This document shows positions 25,044 through 32,756 of a DNA stretch of 64,000 nucleotides, in pieces; position 1 is the first letter of the stretch, and each line of letters opens with the position of its first letter. This stretch comes from an uncultured Clostridia bacterium. GTDB lineage: Bacteria; Bacillota; Clostridia; UMGS1883. The notes under the pieces are model-generated. The model saw nothing but the letters and a program-made list of their open reading frames with translations. It was not told where the DNA came from and did not search any database. The DNA is taken from contig CAKSFM010000007.1 of NCBI GenBank assembly GCA_934454525.1, positions 48,823-112,822 of the forward strand, in the 5' to 3' direction. A program made the position numbers and the translations under genes.

Positions 25044-25255
25044 TCCCTGCACCTAATTTCTTATCAATTTCTTTGATTTTCCTTTACAAGTCCTGTTTAA
25101 TGATTGATTTTATTTGGCAGTTCGGAAAGTCACTCATCCTGACATATAACATGTATTTTTCAATTTCAAACCAACACCTGTTTTTTTTAACTGTCATCTT
25201 CAACCAATATGAAATTTATTTTTTCTTTTTCGCTGATAAATTCTTGTAAAGTCAT
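25036..25255 (-). pseudogene. Decayed small gene upstream of the unknown minus-strand gene
   Basis: On the minus strand an ATG at 25255 with GGGGAA upstream starts MTLQEFISEKEKINFILVED. It stops in a run of eight A residues after 22 codons. In another frame coding continues at once with CWFEIEKYMLYVRMSDFP and NCQIKSIIKQDL, then a TAA, and then RKIKEIDKKLGAGNE whose stop overlaps the start of the next gene. Joining the pieces needs one frameshift at the A-run and one stop reversal to give a protein of about 72 residues. The coupled stop-start junction argues that this was once the first gene of a two-gene operon. Confidence 0.6.
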
Positions 25256-25320
25256 ACTTTTTCCCCTTTTTTTAAATAGTTTTTTTCTGAAGTTGTTTGT
25301 TTTTATCATTTTACAATATC

Positions 25321-25344
25321 AGATGCACCGTTTTTGGTGCATTA
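25321..25344. promoter_or_regulatory. Perfect palindrome, possible operator
   Basis: ATGCACC and GGTGCAT face each other across about five bases between the divergent minus-strand small gene and the stalk-protein promoter. It could be a regulator binding site or a short hairpin. Nothing else is seen in this roughly 150-base AT-rich gap. Confidence 0.4.
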
Positions 25345-25406
25345 AAAACTCTTAATTATTTTATATCTGCAACTATTAAATCTTTATTAAAACAACTGCC
25401 GCTCAA

Positions 25407-25435
25407 TTGACAAATATCTGCTTTTATGTTAGTAT
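25407..25435 (+). promoter_or_regulatory. Promoter of the stalk-domain protein gene
   Basis: TTGACA at 25407-25412 and TAGTAT at 25430-25435 with a 17-base spacer and a TG extension before the -10 box, 35 bases before the ATG. Confidence 0.85.
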
Positions 25436-25470
25436 GAACCTAAAGATACAGACAGAAAGGATTGTGGAAA

Positions 25471-26871
25471 ATGAACGCAAAAAAACTGATTGTGACACTC
25501 TCGGCGGCGCTCATGCTGACGGCGGCTTCGGCATCGGCGGCAAAAACGGAAAAGGTGATTATTCCCGATTATGACTGTTTGATAAACGACGCTTCGGTAT
25601 ACTATGCCGATTCGGTTTATCCGCTGATTTCGTTCCGCAATATAACATATTTCCCGATGACATACGAATACTGCCGCGCGCTTGGGCTTACCTCACAGTG
25701 GGTGGAGGGAAAAGGACTTTATATTGCATATTCCCCTGCATCTCAGAATACGCTCCCTGTTTACGGAACACAGAATAATTCCAAGACGGACAAAGCGGTT
25801 ATTCCCGATTATCCGATTTACATAAACGGAAAGAAAATCAGCAATGCAAGCACGGAATATCCGCTGCTCAATTTCAGAAACGTTACGTATTTCCCGATGA
25901 CGTACGATTATGCGACAAAGGAATTCAACTGGGCAACGCAGTGGGTTCCGGGCAAGTTCACGCTTGTGTCACACGCCGGCTCGGACTACACGCAGCTTGT
26001 AATTGTCAGAAAAGATTCCAACGGCGCGGTTCTCTGGTCATCGCGGACTGTTGAAAGGCAGCTTGAAAACGGCGAGTATACAGCGGATTCTGTTGAGGAA
26101 TATAATCGGCTTGATTATAAAACGGGAGCGCTTTCGAAAACGGGAGCGGTGGATGATGATGACGAAAACCGCCGCGAGGCTCAGCTGACCGTTGACGATG
26201 TGAACGGAAAGGTGCTTTGGAACGGAACGGAAATTGAAGGTGACTGGTATTTAAAGAACGCATTGCAGAACAGTGACAAAAAGCCTGTAATCAGCGTAAA
26301 CGGATATATAGTTACGAAAAACGGAATCGATATAATGTACGTTACCGAAAACCTGCGCTGGGATCGTGATGACGGCAGCGCTTCGATGAACAAGGGAACG
26401 CACTGCTTCCTCATAAATAACGGAAAAGCGATATTTATAGGCAATGAGTATATAATAGAAAACGCGGCGCGCCTTGGAAACAGTGTTTATATCGGCGCAC
26501 GGGGATATGCTCAGACGATATTTAAGCATATGTTCTCAAAGTCAACGCTTTTCCGCTATGATGAAGGCGGCGCTATGACAGATATAACAGAATCGTTCGG
26601 CAACGGTTACCACTCCGTTAAGCTCATCGGTGAGGCGAACGGGCTTCTGTATCTGAAATGCGAATGGTGCCCCGAGATGGTTCTTTATGAAGGCAATTAT
26701 CACGAGGTTGCGGCTGAGCATGACGGATATTTCACATATGACGGAAACAATGAGCGCCGCATTACGAAAGTTGCCAACTACAGATATGCCGATGAAGAGC
26801 TGCTTGCACCGAACGGCGATATATACGCGCTTACGTACTGGAACGGAAAAATTCAAAAGGTTGCGGACTGA
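25471..26871 (+). CDS. Secreted protein with two stalk (copper amine oxidase N-like) repeats
   Basis: The 466-residue protein starts with a signal peptide (MNAKKLIVTL then a hydrophobic core ending ASASAA). Two stalk-type repeats follow, about 24-80 and 110-165. Each has a strand with YPL-x-x-FRN-x-TYFPMTY and ends near TQWV or SQWVEGKG. The remaining about 300 residues look beta-rich with repeated aromatic motifs, perhaps a propeller-like sensor or binding domain. The ATG at 25471 is preferred over TTG 25462, as GAAAGGA lies 10 bases upstream. Its ligand and role are unknown; surface location is likely. Confidence 0.78.
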   Translation: MNAKKLIVTLSAALMLTAASASAAKTEKVIIPDYDCLINDASVYYADSVYPLISFRNITYFPMTYEYCRALGLTSQWVEGKGLYIAYSPASQNTLPVYGTQNNSKTDKAVIPDYPIYINGKKISNASTEYPLLNFRNVTYFPMTYDYATKEFNWATQWVPGKFTLVSHAGSDYTQLVIVRKDSNGAVLWSSRTVERQLENGEYTADSVEEYNRLDYKTGALSKTGAVDDDDENRREAQLTVDDVNGKVLWNGTEIEGDWYLKNALQNSDKKPVISVNGYIVTKNGIDIMYVTENLRWDRDDGSASMNKGTHCFLINNGKAIFIGNEYIIENAARLGNSVYIGARGYAQTIFKHMFSKSTLFRYDEGGAMTDITESFGNGYHSVKLIGEANGLLYLKCEWCPEMVLYEGNYHEVAAEHDGYFTYDGNNERRITKVANYRYADEELLAPNGDIYALTYWNGKIQKVAD

Positions 26872-26884
26872 ACAAAAAATTCAG

Positions 26885-26913
26885 TTGACAACGGAAAAAA
26901 AGTGTGTTAAAAT
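26885..26913 (+). promoter_or_regulatory. Promoter of the pyr operon
   Basis: TTGACA at 26885-26890 and TAAAAT at 26908-26913 with a 17-base spacer and TGT extension. The transcript should start near 26920, just before the attenuator. Confidence 0.9.
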
Positions 26914-26919
26914 ACAGAT

Positions 26920-27027
26920 AATCTTTAAAGCGGTACAGAGATGCCGGCAAGATTGTTTTAAATATGTATAGCCATGGCTATGCCCGGTTAGTATGCAATC
27001 CTGTCGGTTCGGCAGGATTGTTTTTTT
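26920..27027 (+). promoter_or_regulatory. PyrR-type attenuator of the pyr operon
   Basis: The leader contains GCGGTACAGAGATGCCGGC (about 26930-26948), which resembles the PyrR anti-antiterminator loop with its conserved CAGAGA. The GCCGGCAAGATTG part can pair with CAATCCTGTCGGT (antiterminator), while CAATCCTGTCGG with its mate GGCAGGATTG (26996-27020) and a T-run form the terminator. High UMP would let PyrR bind and favour termination. No pyrR gene is in the window, so the regulator must be encoded elsewhere. Confidence 0.85.
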
Positions 27028-27045
27028 ATGAAGGAGGCGGGGCAG

Positions 27046-28311
27046 ATGTCACAGCTGTATAAAAATGCGATGGTTTACACGGATGGTCATTTCGTCAGAA
27101 AAGATTTGTCCGTCAATTCCGGCATTGTTACGGATGACATAACCGCGGCTGACGGCGCGGAGGTTTTTGATTTTAATGATTGTTACATTTTTCCCGGCTT
27201 TGCGGATGTGCATGTTCATCTGCGTGAACCGGGTTTTTCGTACAAGGAAACGATTAAAAGCGGCACTGCGGCGGCAGCGCGCGGCGGCTTTACGGCAGTG
27301 TGCGCAATGCCGAATCTTTCACCCGTACCCGACTGCGCGGAGAATCTGCGCATGCAGACGGATATAGCCGCGCGTGACGCTTGCATTAATGTGTTTCCGT
27401 ATGCGGCGATAACCGTTGGCGAGCAGGGCGAGCGTTTGAGCGATATGGACGCGCTATCAAGGCTGACGCATATTTTTTCCGATGACGGGCGCGGAGTCCA
27501 GAGCGAAAGCATAATGCGCTCCGCAATGGAAAAAGCCGCTTCGCTCGGGGTGATAATCGCAGCTCATTGTGAGGACAATGAGCTGCTCGGCGGAAAACAT
27601 ATCCGCGCCGGGGAGTATGCCGCGGCGCACGGAATCCGCGGCATAAATCCCGAAAGTGAGTGGCGGCAGCTCGAGCGCGATTTGCGCATAGCCGCCGAAA
27701 CGGGATGCAGGTATCATGTGTGCCACGTATCGACAGCGGAAAGTGTGCGGCTGCTGCGCCGCGCCAAACGCAGCGGCGTTGATGTGACGGCTGAAACAGC
27801 GCCGCATTATCTTGTACTGACGGAAAGCGACCTTTGCGATGACGGACGGTTTAAAATGAATCCGCCGCTCGGCAGCCTGCGCGACCGTGAGGCGCTGCGC
27901 GAAGGGATTGCGGACGGCACAATCGACATGATTGCAACCGACCATGCGCCGCACAGTGCAGCGGAAAAATCGGGCGGACTTGAAAACAGTCTTATGGGTG
28001 TAAGCGGAATTGAAGCTGCGTTCCCGGTTCTATATACAAGCCTTGTCCGCAAGGGCGTAATAACGCTTGAAAGACTGACAGAGCTGTTATCGGTTGCGCC
28101 GCGCCGCCGCTTCATGCTCAGCGGCGGCGACATACGGAGCGGCAGACGAGCGGATTTCACAGTGTTTGACACGGAAACGGAATTTGTTCTTGATTCCGCC
28201 GATTTTCTGTCAATGGGAAAAAGCACTCCGTTTGATAAAATGCGCTGCCGCGGAAAATGCCTGCTGACAGTGTGCGGCGGCAAAACGGTCTGGCGTGAAA
28301 GGGGAATATAA
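27046..28311 (+). CDS. pyrC: Dihydroorotase
   Basis: The 421-residue amidohydrolase closes carbamoyl-aspartate to dihydroorotate, step three of pyrimidine synthesis. The zinc-binding DVHVHLREPGFSYKET (about 54-69), GGFTAVCAMPNLSP, a conserved HCED, HVST and the DMIATDHAPHS motif (about 294-304) are present, matching Gram-positive class I dihydroorotases. The ATG at 27046 is chosen because AAGGAGG sits 9 bases upstream; an ATG at 27028 falls inside the terminator T-run. pyrK starts 3 bases after the stop. Confidence 0.95.
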   Translation: MSQLYKNAMVYTDGHFVRKDLSVNSGIVTDDITAADGAEVFDFNDCYIFPGFADVHVHLREPGFSYKETIKSGTAAAARGGFTAVCAMPNLSPVPDCAENLRMQTDIAARDACINVFPYAAITVGEQGERLSDMDALSRLTHIFSDDGRGVQSESIMRSAMEKAASLGVIIAAHCEDNELLGGKHIRAGEYAAAHGIRGINPESEWRQLERDLRIAAETGCRYHVCHVSTAESVRLLRRAKRSGVDVTAETAPHYLVLTESDLCDDGRFKMNPPLGSLRDREALREGIADGTIDMIATDHAPHSAAEKSGGLENSLMGVSGIEAAFPVLYTSLVRKGVITLERLTELLSVAPRRRFMLSGGDIRSGRRADFTVFDTETEFVLDSADFLSMGKSTPFDKMRCRGKCLLTVCGGKTVWRERGI

Positions 28312-28314
28312 GAT

Positions 28315-29052
28315 ATGAAGCAAAGTATGTTCACAATCGAAAAGAACGAAAGAATTGCCGAAAACACCTTTGAAATGCTTCTTTCGGGAGATACCGGGGT
28401 AATCACGCGCCCGGGGCAGTTTGTCAATATAAAGCTCAGCGGTTTTTTCCTCCGCCGCCCCATATCGGTTTGCGACTGGTCGGAAAATACACTGACGTTA
28501 ATATATAAAGCCGTCGGAAAAGGAACTGAACAAATGTCGCGGATGAAAAGGGGAGAAGCGCTTGATGTGCTGACAGCGCTCGGTAACGGATATACCACTG
28601 AAAAAAGCGGAGCGCGTCCGCTTCTTCTCGGCGGCGGCGCAGGAGTACCGCCGATGTTCGCACTTGCAAAAAAACTGATTGCGGAGGGCAAGCACCCGAC
28701 GGTGATTCTCGGCTTCAATAAAGCGAGCGAGGTATTTTATGCGGATAAATTCAAAGCGCTCGGCGCGGAAACAATCGTCACAACGGCGGACGGCAGCATC
28801 GGCATGAAAGGCTTTGTGACGGACGCGATGAAAAACGTTCCTTACACATATTTTTATGCCTGCGGTCCCGAACCGATGCTCAGGGCAGTGTATAACGCAT
28901 CGGAAACGAGCGGTCAGCTCAGCTTTGAGGAACGCATGGGCTGCGGCTTCGGCGCATGCATGGGGTGCAGCTGCAAAACGCTTTATGGAACAAAGCGGAT
29001 ATGCAAAGACGGCCCCGTGCTTGAAAAGGAGGAAATCATATGGGCAGATTAG
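28315..29052 (+). CDS. pyrK: Dihydroorotate dehydrogenase electron-transfer subunit
   Basis: A 245-residue flavin and iron-sulfur protein that passes electrons from PyrD to NAD. The FAD-binding RRPISVCDW (about 45-53), the nucleotide-binding LLLGGGAGVPPMFALAKKL and the C-terminal CGFGACMGCSCKTL with a fourth cysteine in RICKDG (about 210-232) for one [2Fe-2S] cluster are all present. It overlaps pyrD by 13 bases, in line with the fixed heterotetramer of type 1B enzymes. Confidence 0.95.
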   Translation: MKQSMFTIEKNERIAENTFEMLLSGDTGVITRPGQFVNIKLSGFFLRRPISVCDWSENTLTLIYKAVGKGTEQMSRMKRGEALDVLTALGNGYTTEKSGARPLLLGGGAGVPPMFALAKKLIAEGKHPTVILGFNKASEVFYADKFKALGAETIVTTADGSIGMKGFVTDAMKNVPYTYFYACGPEPMLRAVYNASETSGQLSFEERMGCGFGACMGCSCKTLYGTKRICKDGPVLEKEEIIWAD

Positions 29053-29951
29053 AGGTTGAGCTGTGCGGACAAAGGCTTGATAACCCGATAATTCCGGCGA
29101 GCGGCACATTCGGCTACGGGCGCGAGTTCGCCGAACTGTACGATTTGAATATCCTCGGCAGTATTTCAATCAAGGGAACAACGGAAAATCCGCGCTTCGG
29201 AAATCCAACGCCGAGAATTGCCGAGTGCAGCGCGGGAATGTTAAATTCAGTCGGCTTGCAGAATCCCGGTATCGATAAGGTGATTGAAGAGGAACTGCCG
29301 AATCTTTCAAAGCTGTTTCGCAAAAAGGTCATTGCAAATATCAGCGGCTTTTCCGAGGAGGAATATGTCAGTTGCTGCGAAAGAATCAGCGAATGTGAAA
29401 ACGTCGGAATAATTGAGGTTAATATAAGCTGCCCGAATGTTAAGTGCGGCGGCATGAGCTTCGGCACAAGCGCGGAAAATGCGGCAAAAATCACAGGCGC
29501 GGTAAGGCGCGTCACGCAAAAACCGATATTTATGAAGCTTTCGCCGAATGTTACGGATATAACGGAAATTGCGCGCGCATGCGAAAGCGCCGGTGCGGAC
29601 GGAATCAGCATGGTGAACACATTCACGGGAATGAGGATTGACCTGAAATCGCGCCGCCCGGTTCTTGCAAACAAAATCGGCGGATTTTCGGGCAGCGCAA
29701 TATTCCCTGCGGCGCTTGCCATGGTTTACAGAACTTATGAAGCGGTTAAAATCCCAATCATAGGAATGGGCGGAATTTCGTGCGCGGAGGACGTAATCGA
29801 AATGATGCTTGCCGGTGCATCGGCAGTGCAGATAGGTGCGGCGAATCTGACAGAGCCGTTTGTCTGCAAAAATATTATCGAAGCGCTTCCGTCCGTTATG
29901 GATAAGTACGGAATAGACAATCTAAAAGATATAACAGGAGGTTCACACTGA
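29040..29951 (+). CDS. pyrD: Dihydroorotate dehydrogenase, type 1B catalytic subunit
   Basis: The 303-residue FMN-binding TIM barrel oxidises dihydroorotate to orotate. Key parts are NPIIPASGTFGYG, the MLNSVGLQNPG loop, the catalytic cysteine in VNISCPNVKCGG (about 131) and IGMGGISCAEDV near the phosphate site. With pyrK overlapping upstream it forms the NAD-dependent type 1B enzyme. Its final base is shared with the pyrF start (TGATG), indicating coupling. Confidence 0.96.
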   Translation: MGRLEVELCGQRLDNPIIPASGTFGYGREFAELYDLNILGSISIKGTTENPRFGNPTPRIAECSAGMLNSVGLQNPGIDKVIEEELPNLSKLFRKKVIANISGFSEEEYVSCCERISECENVGIIEVNISCPNVKCGGMSFGTSAENAAKITGAVRRVTQKPIFMKLSPNVTDITEIARACESAGADGISMVNTFTGMRIDLKSRRPVLANKIGGFSGSAIFPAALAMVYRTYEAVKIPIIGMGGISCAEDVIEMMLAGASAVQIGAANLTEPFVCKNIIEALPSVMDKYGIDNLKDITGGSH

Positions 29952-30649
29952 TGGGTAAGGATGTTATCATAGCATGCGATTTTCCGTCCGGAAAAGAAAC
30001 GCTTGCATTTCTCGAAAATTTCAAGGAGGAACGCCCCTTTGTCAAAATCGGCATGGAGCTGTTCTATGCGGAGGGCCCCGATATTGTGCGGCAGATTAAA
30101 GCGCGCGGTCACAAAATATTTCTTGATCTTAAGCTGTGCGATATTCCGAACACTGTTGAAAAGGCAATGCGTGTGCTGTCGCTTCTTGATGTTGACATGG
30201 TAAATCTCCATGCGTTCGGCACAAAGGAAATGATGCGCGCCGCGCTGCGCGGACTTACCCGTGCGGACGGAACGCGGCCGCTGCTTATCGCCGTAACGCA
30301 GCTGACCTCCACGAGTGAGGAACGCATGAAAAGCGATCAGCTGATTGACCGCCCGATTGAGGAGGTTGTCCGCCATTATGCCAAGTGCGCGGCGGAAAGC
30401 GGACTTGACGGCGTTGTCTGCTCTCCGCGTGAGGCGGCGGCTGTCAAGGAAAGCTGCGGAAAAGAATTTCTGACCGTAACGCCCGGTATCCGCTTTGCGG
30501 ACAGTGCGGCGGATGACCAGGTGCGAATTATGACGCCGGAAAAAGCAAAAAAAGAGGGCTGCGATTATATAGTTGTCGGCAGACCCGTCACCCGGGCGGA
30601 AAATCCCGAAGCGGCATACAGACGCTGCGTTTCGGAATTTGCAGACTGA
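29951..30649 (+). CDS. pyrF: Orotidine 5'-phosphate decarboxylase
   Basis: This 232-residue small TIM-barrel protein of the short type converts OMP to UMP. The N-terminal IACDFPSGKETL, the catalytic Lys-Asp region FLDLKLCDIPNTVEKA (about 57-72) and the phosphate-binding VTPGIRF and VVGRPVTRA strands fit the family. GGAGG lies just upstream of the ATG, within the end of pyrD. pyrE follows after 14 bases. Confidence 0.96.
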   Translation: MGKDVIIACDFPSGKETLAFLENFKEERPFVKIGMELFYAEGPDIVRQIKARGHKIFLDLKLCDIPNTVEKAMRVLSLLDVDMVNLHAFGTKEMMRAALRGLTRADGTRPLLIAVTQLTSTSEERMKSDQLIDRPIEEVVRHYAKCAAESGLDGVVCSPREAAAVKESCGKEFLTVTPGIRFADSAADDQVRIMTPEKAKKEGCDYIVVGRPVTRAENPEAAYRRCVSEFAD

Positions 30650-30663
30650 AAGGAGTAAAGGTT

Positions 30664-31308
30664 ATGAATACGAAGGAATTGATTGCAAAGGATCTTTTAT
30701 CGATTGACGCGGTTTTTCTCCGCCCGGAGGAGCCGTTCACATGGGCAAGCGGGATTAAAAGTCCGATTTACTGTGATAACCGCCTGACGCTTACCGCGCC
30801 CGATGTCCGCACGGATATTGAAAATGCGCTTGCAGAAACGGTGAAGCGCGAATATCCCGATTGCGAGGTGCTGATGGGAACGTCAACCGCAGGAATAGCT
30901 CACGCTGCAATCACAGCGCACATTCTCGGCATGCCAATGGGTTATGTCCGCGGCGGTGCAAAGGATCACGGCAGGCAGAACAGGATTGAGGGAAAGCTTC
31001 TTCCGGGGCAAAAGGTTGTTGTGATTGAGGATTTGATTTCAACCGGCGGCAGCGTTATCGATGTTGTCGATGCCCTGCGTGATGCCGGCGCAGAGGTGCT
31101 CGGTGTTGCGTCAATCTTTACCTACGGGATGGAAAAGGGTTTGGTGCGGCTGTCGGAAGCCGGTGTTAAAAATATCAGCCTGACGGATTTTGACGCGGTT
31201 GTGTCGGTTGCGGCAGACAACGGATATATAAAACATTCAGACGTGGAGCGGCTTTTGAAATTCCGCGCAAATCCGTCCGATGAAAGCTGGATAGGAGGGG
31301 CAAAATGA
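30664..31308 (+). CDS. pyrE: Orotate phosphoribosyltransferase
   Basis: A 214-residue type I phosphoribosyltransferase joining orotate and PRPP. Substrate-loop residues appear in FTWASGIKSPIYCDNR, the catalytic flexible loop in KDHGRQNRIEG, and the PRPP motif in VVIEDLISTGGSV (about 118-130). AAAGGAG precedes the ATG. The stop overlaps the pyrB start by four bases (ATGA). Confidence 0.96.
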   Translation: MNTKELIAKDLLSIDAVFLRPEEPFTWASGIKSPIYCDNRLTLTAPDVRTDIENALAETVKREYPDCEVLMGTSTAGIAHAAITAHILGMPMGYVRGGAKDHGRQNRIEGKLLPGQKVVVIEDLISTGGSVIDVVDALRDAGAEVLGVASIFTYGMEKGLVRLSEAGVKNISLTDFDAVVSVAADNGYIKHSDVERLLKFRANPSDESWIGGAK

Positions 31309-32216
31309 AGGATTTAATTGATATACTCGACCTCAGCACGGAAGAAATAAATTCGCTCATAGATACTGCGAACGATATAATTGAAAATCCCGGGAAATAC
31401 AGCGAACGCTGCCGCGGAAAGAAGCTTGCAACGCTGTTTTTCGAACCATCGACAAGAACGCGTCTCAGCTTTGAGGCAGCAATGTATGAGCTTGGCGGAA
31501 ATGTCCTCGGATTTTCCGAAGCGCAGTCAAGCTCAGCTTCAAAAGGCGAAAGCGTTGCCGATACGGTGCGCGTTGTTGAAAGCTATGCCGATATAATCGC
31601 CATGCGCCACCCCAAGGAGGGCGCGCCCACCGTTGCGGCGCTCAATGCTTCAATTCCAGTGATAAATGCCGGCGACGGAGGGCATAATCACCCCACACAA
31701 ACGCTCACGGATTTAATCACGATAAAGCGCGAGCTTGGCAGGCTTGATAATCTCACAATAGGAATGTGCGGCGATCTGAAGTTCGGGCGCACGGTTCATT
31801 CGCTCATCGGAGCGGCGGCGCGTTATGAAAATATCAGATTCGTTTTCATAGCTCCGCGCGAGCTGCGGCTGCCCGATTATATCATAAACGACGTGCTTGA
31901 GAAAAACGGCATTGATTACCGCGAAACGGAAAGCCTTGAAGAGGCAATGCCGGAGCTTGATGTTTTGTATATGACGCGTGTTCAGCGCGAGCGCTTCTTT
32001 AACGAGGCTGATTATATCCGCCTTAAGGACACATATGTTCTCACTCCTGAAAAACTTGCTTCGGCTAAAAAGGATATGCGCATACTGCATCCGCTTCCGC
32101 GCGTGAATGAAATTTCCGTTTCGGTGGATTCCGATCCGCGCGCATGTTATTTCCGCCAGGCGGCGAACGGAAAATATATCAGAATGGCACTTATTCTTAA
32201 GCTTTTGGGGGTGTGA
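31305..32216 (+). CDS. pyrB: Aspartate carbamoyltransferase catalytic subunit
   Basis: The 303-residue transcarbamoylase joins carbamoyl phosphate and aspartate. The carbamoyl-phosphate motif FFEPSTRTRLSFE (about 45-57), SSSASKGES (80s loop with its lysine) and the HPLPRVNEI region (240s) are intact. Four bases overlap with pyrE. The regulatory subunit gene follows at once, so the holoenzyme should be of the allosteric PyrB-PyrI type. Confidence 0.96.
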   Translation: MKDLIDILDLSTEEINSLIDTANDIIENPGKYSERCRGKKLATLFFEPSTRTRLSFEAAMYELGGNVLGFSEAQSSSASKGESVADTVRVVESYADIIAMRHPKEGAPTVAALNASIPVINAGDGGHNHPTQTLTDLITIKRELGRLDNLTIGMCGDLKFGRTVHSLIGAAARYENIRFVFIAPRELRLPDYIINDVLEKNGIDYRETESLEEAMPELDVLYMTRVQRERFFNEADYIRLKDTYVLTPEKLASAKKDMRILHPLPRVNEISVSVDSDPRACYFRQAANGKYIRMALILKLLGV

Positions 32217-32220
32217 GAAC

Positions 32221-32637
32221 ATGTATATTGACGAAATAGTAAACGGAATTGTTATCGACCACATACAGGCAAGCAAAAGTATGGATATCTACAAGCTCCT
32301 CAAGCTGGGCGAGCTTGACTGCACCGTTGCCATCATAAAAAATGTTCCGAGCAGAAAAATGGGGCGCAAGGATATAATCAAAATTGACGAAATGCTTGAC
32401 GTTGATATTGACGCACTCGGATATATTGACCACGGCATAACCGTCAATGTAATCCGTGATGGCAAAAAGGTTGAAAAAAAGCACCTTGCGCTGCCGGAAA
32501 GGATTAAAAATATTGTAAAATGCAAAAATCCGCGCTGCATAACAAGCACCGAGCAGGAGCTTGACCATGTGTTCCGCCTGACAGACAGGGAAAACAAGGT
32601 CTACCGCTGCATTTACTGCGATACGAAAGCGAAGTAA
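32221..32637 (+). CDS. pyrI: Aspartate carbamoyltransferase regulatory subunit
   Basis: The 138-residue protein binds nucleotides in its N-terminal half and zinc in its C-terminal half. CKNPRC (about 101-106) and CIYC (about 130-133) give the four zinc ligands that contact PyrB. The ATG at 32221 starts 4 bases after the pyrB stop; an upstream ATG in the same frame would overlap pyrB by over 100 bases and is rejected. It closes the pyr operon; I see no clear terminator in the 120 bases after it. Confidence 0.95.
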   Translation: MYIDEIVNGIVIDHIQASKSMDIYKLLKLGELDCTVAIIKNVPSRKMGRKDIIKIDEMLDVDIDALGYIDHGITVNVIRDGKKVEKKHLALPERIKNIVKCKNPRCITSTEQELDHVFRLTDRENKVYRCIYCDTKAK

Positions 32638-32756
32638 AATCCGCAGTAACATATTTTCTGTCCAAAGCATAGTATATATCAGGCTGCAGGGCTTCACGCA
32701 AAATAAGACATGCCTTTGCGGCTATGAAATGTGTATATTATTTGGAGGGAAAATAT

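Noticed and set aside
27807..28718. 303-codon minus-strand frame opposite pyrC and pyrK
   Set aside because: Antisense to conserved enzymes in GC-rich DNA; Ser/Arg/Pro-rich composition typical of a shadow frame.
32107..32220. Upstream ATG that would lengthen pyrI by 38 residues
   Set aside because: The extension overlaps pyrB and is not like PyrI; the ATG at 32221 begins the conserved family start.
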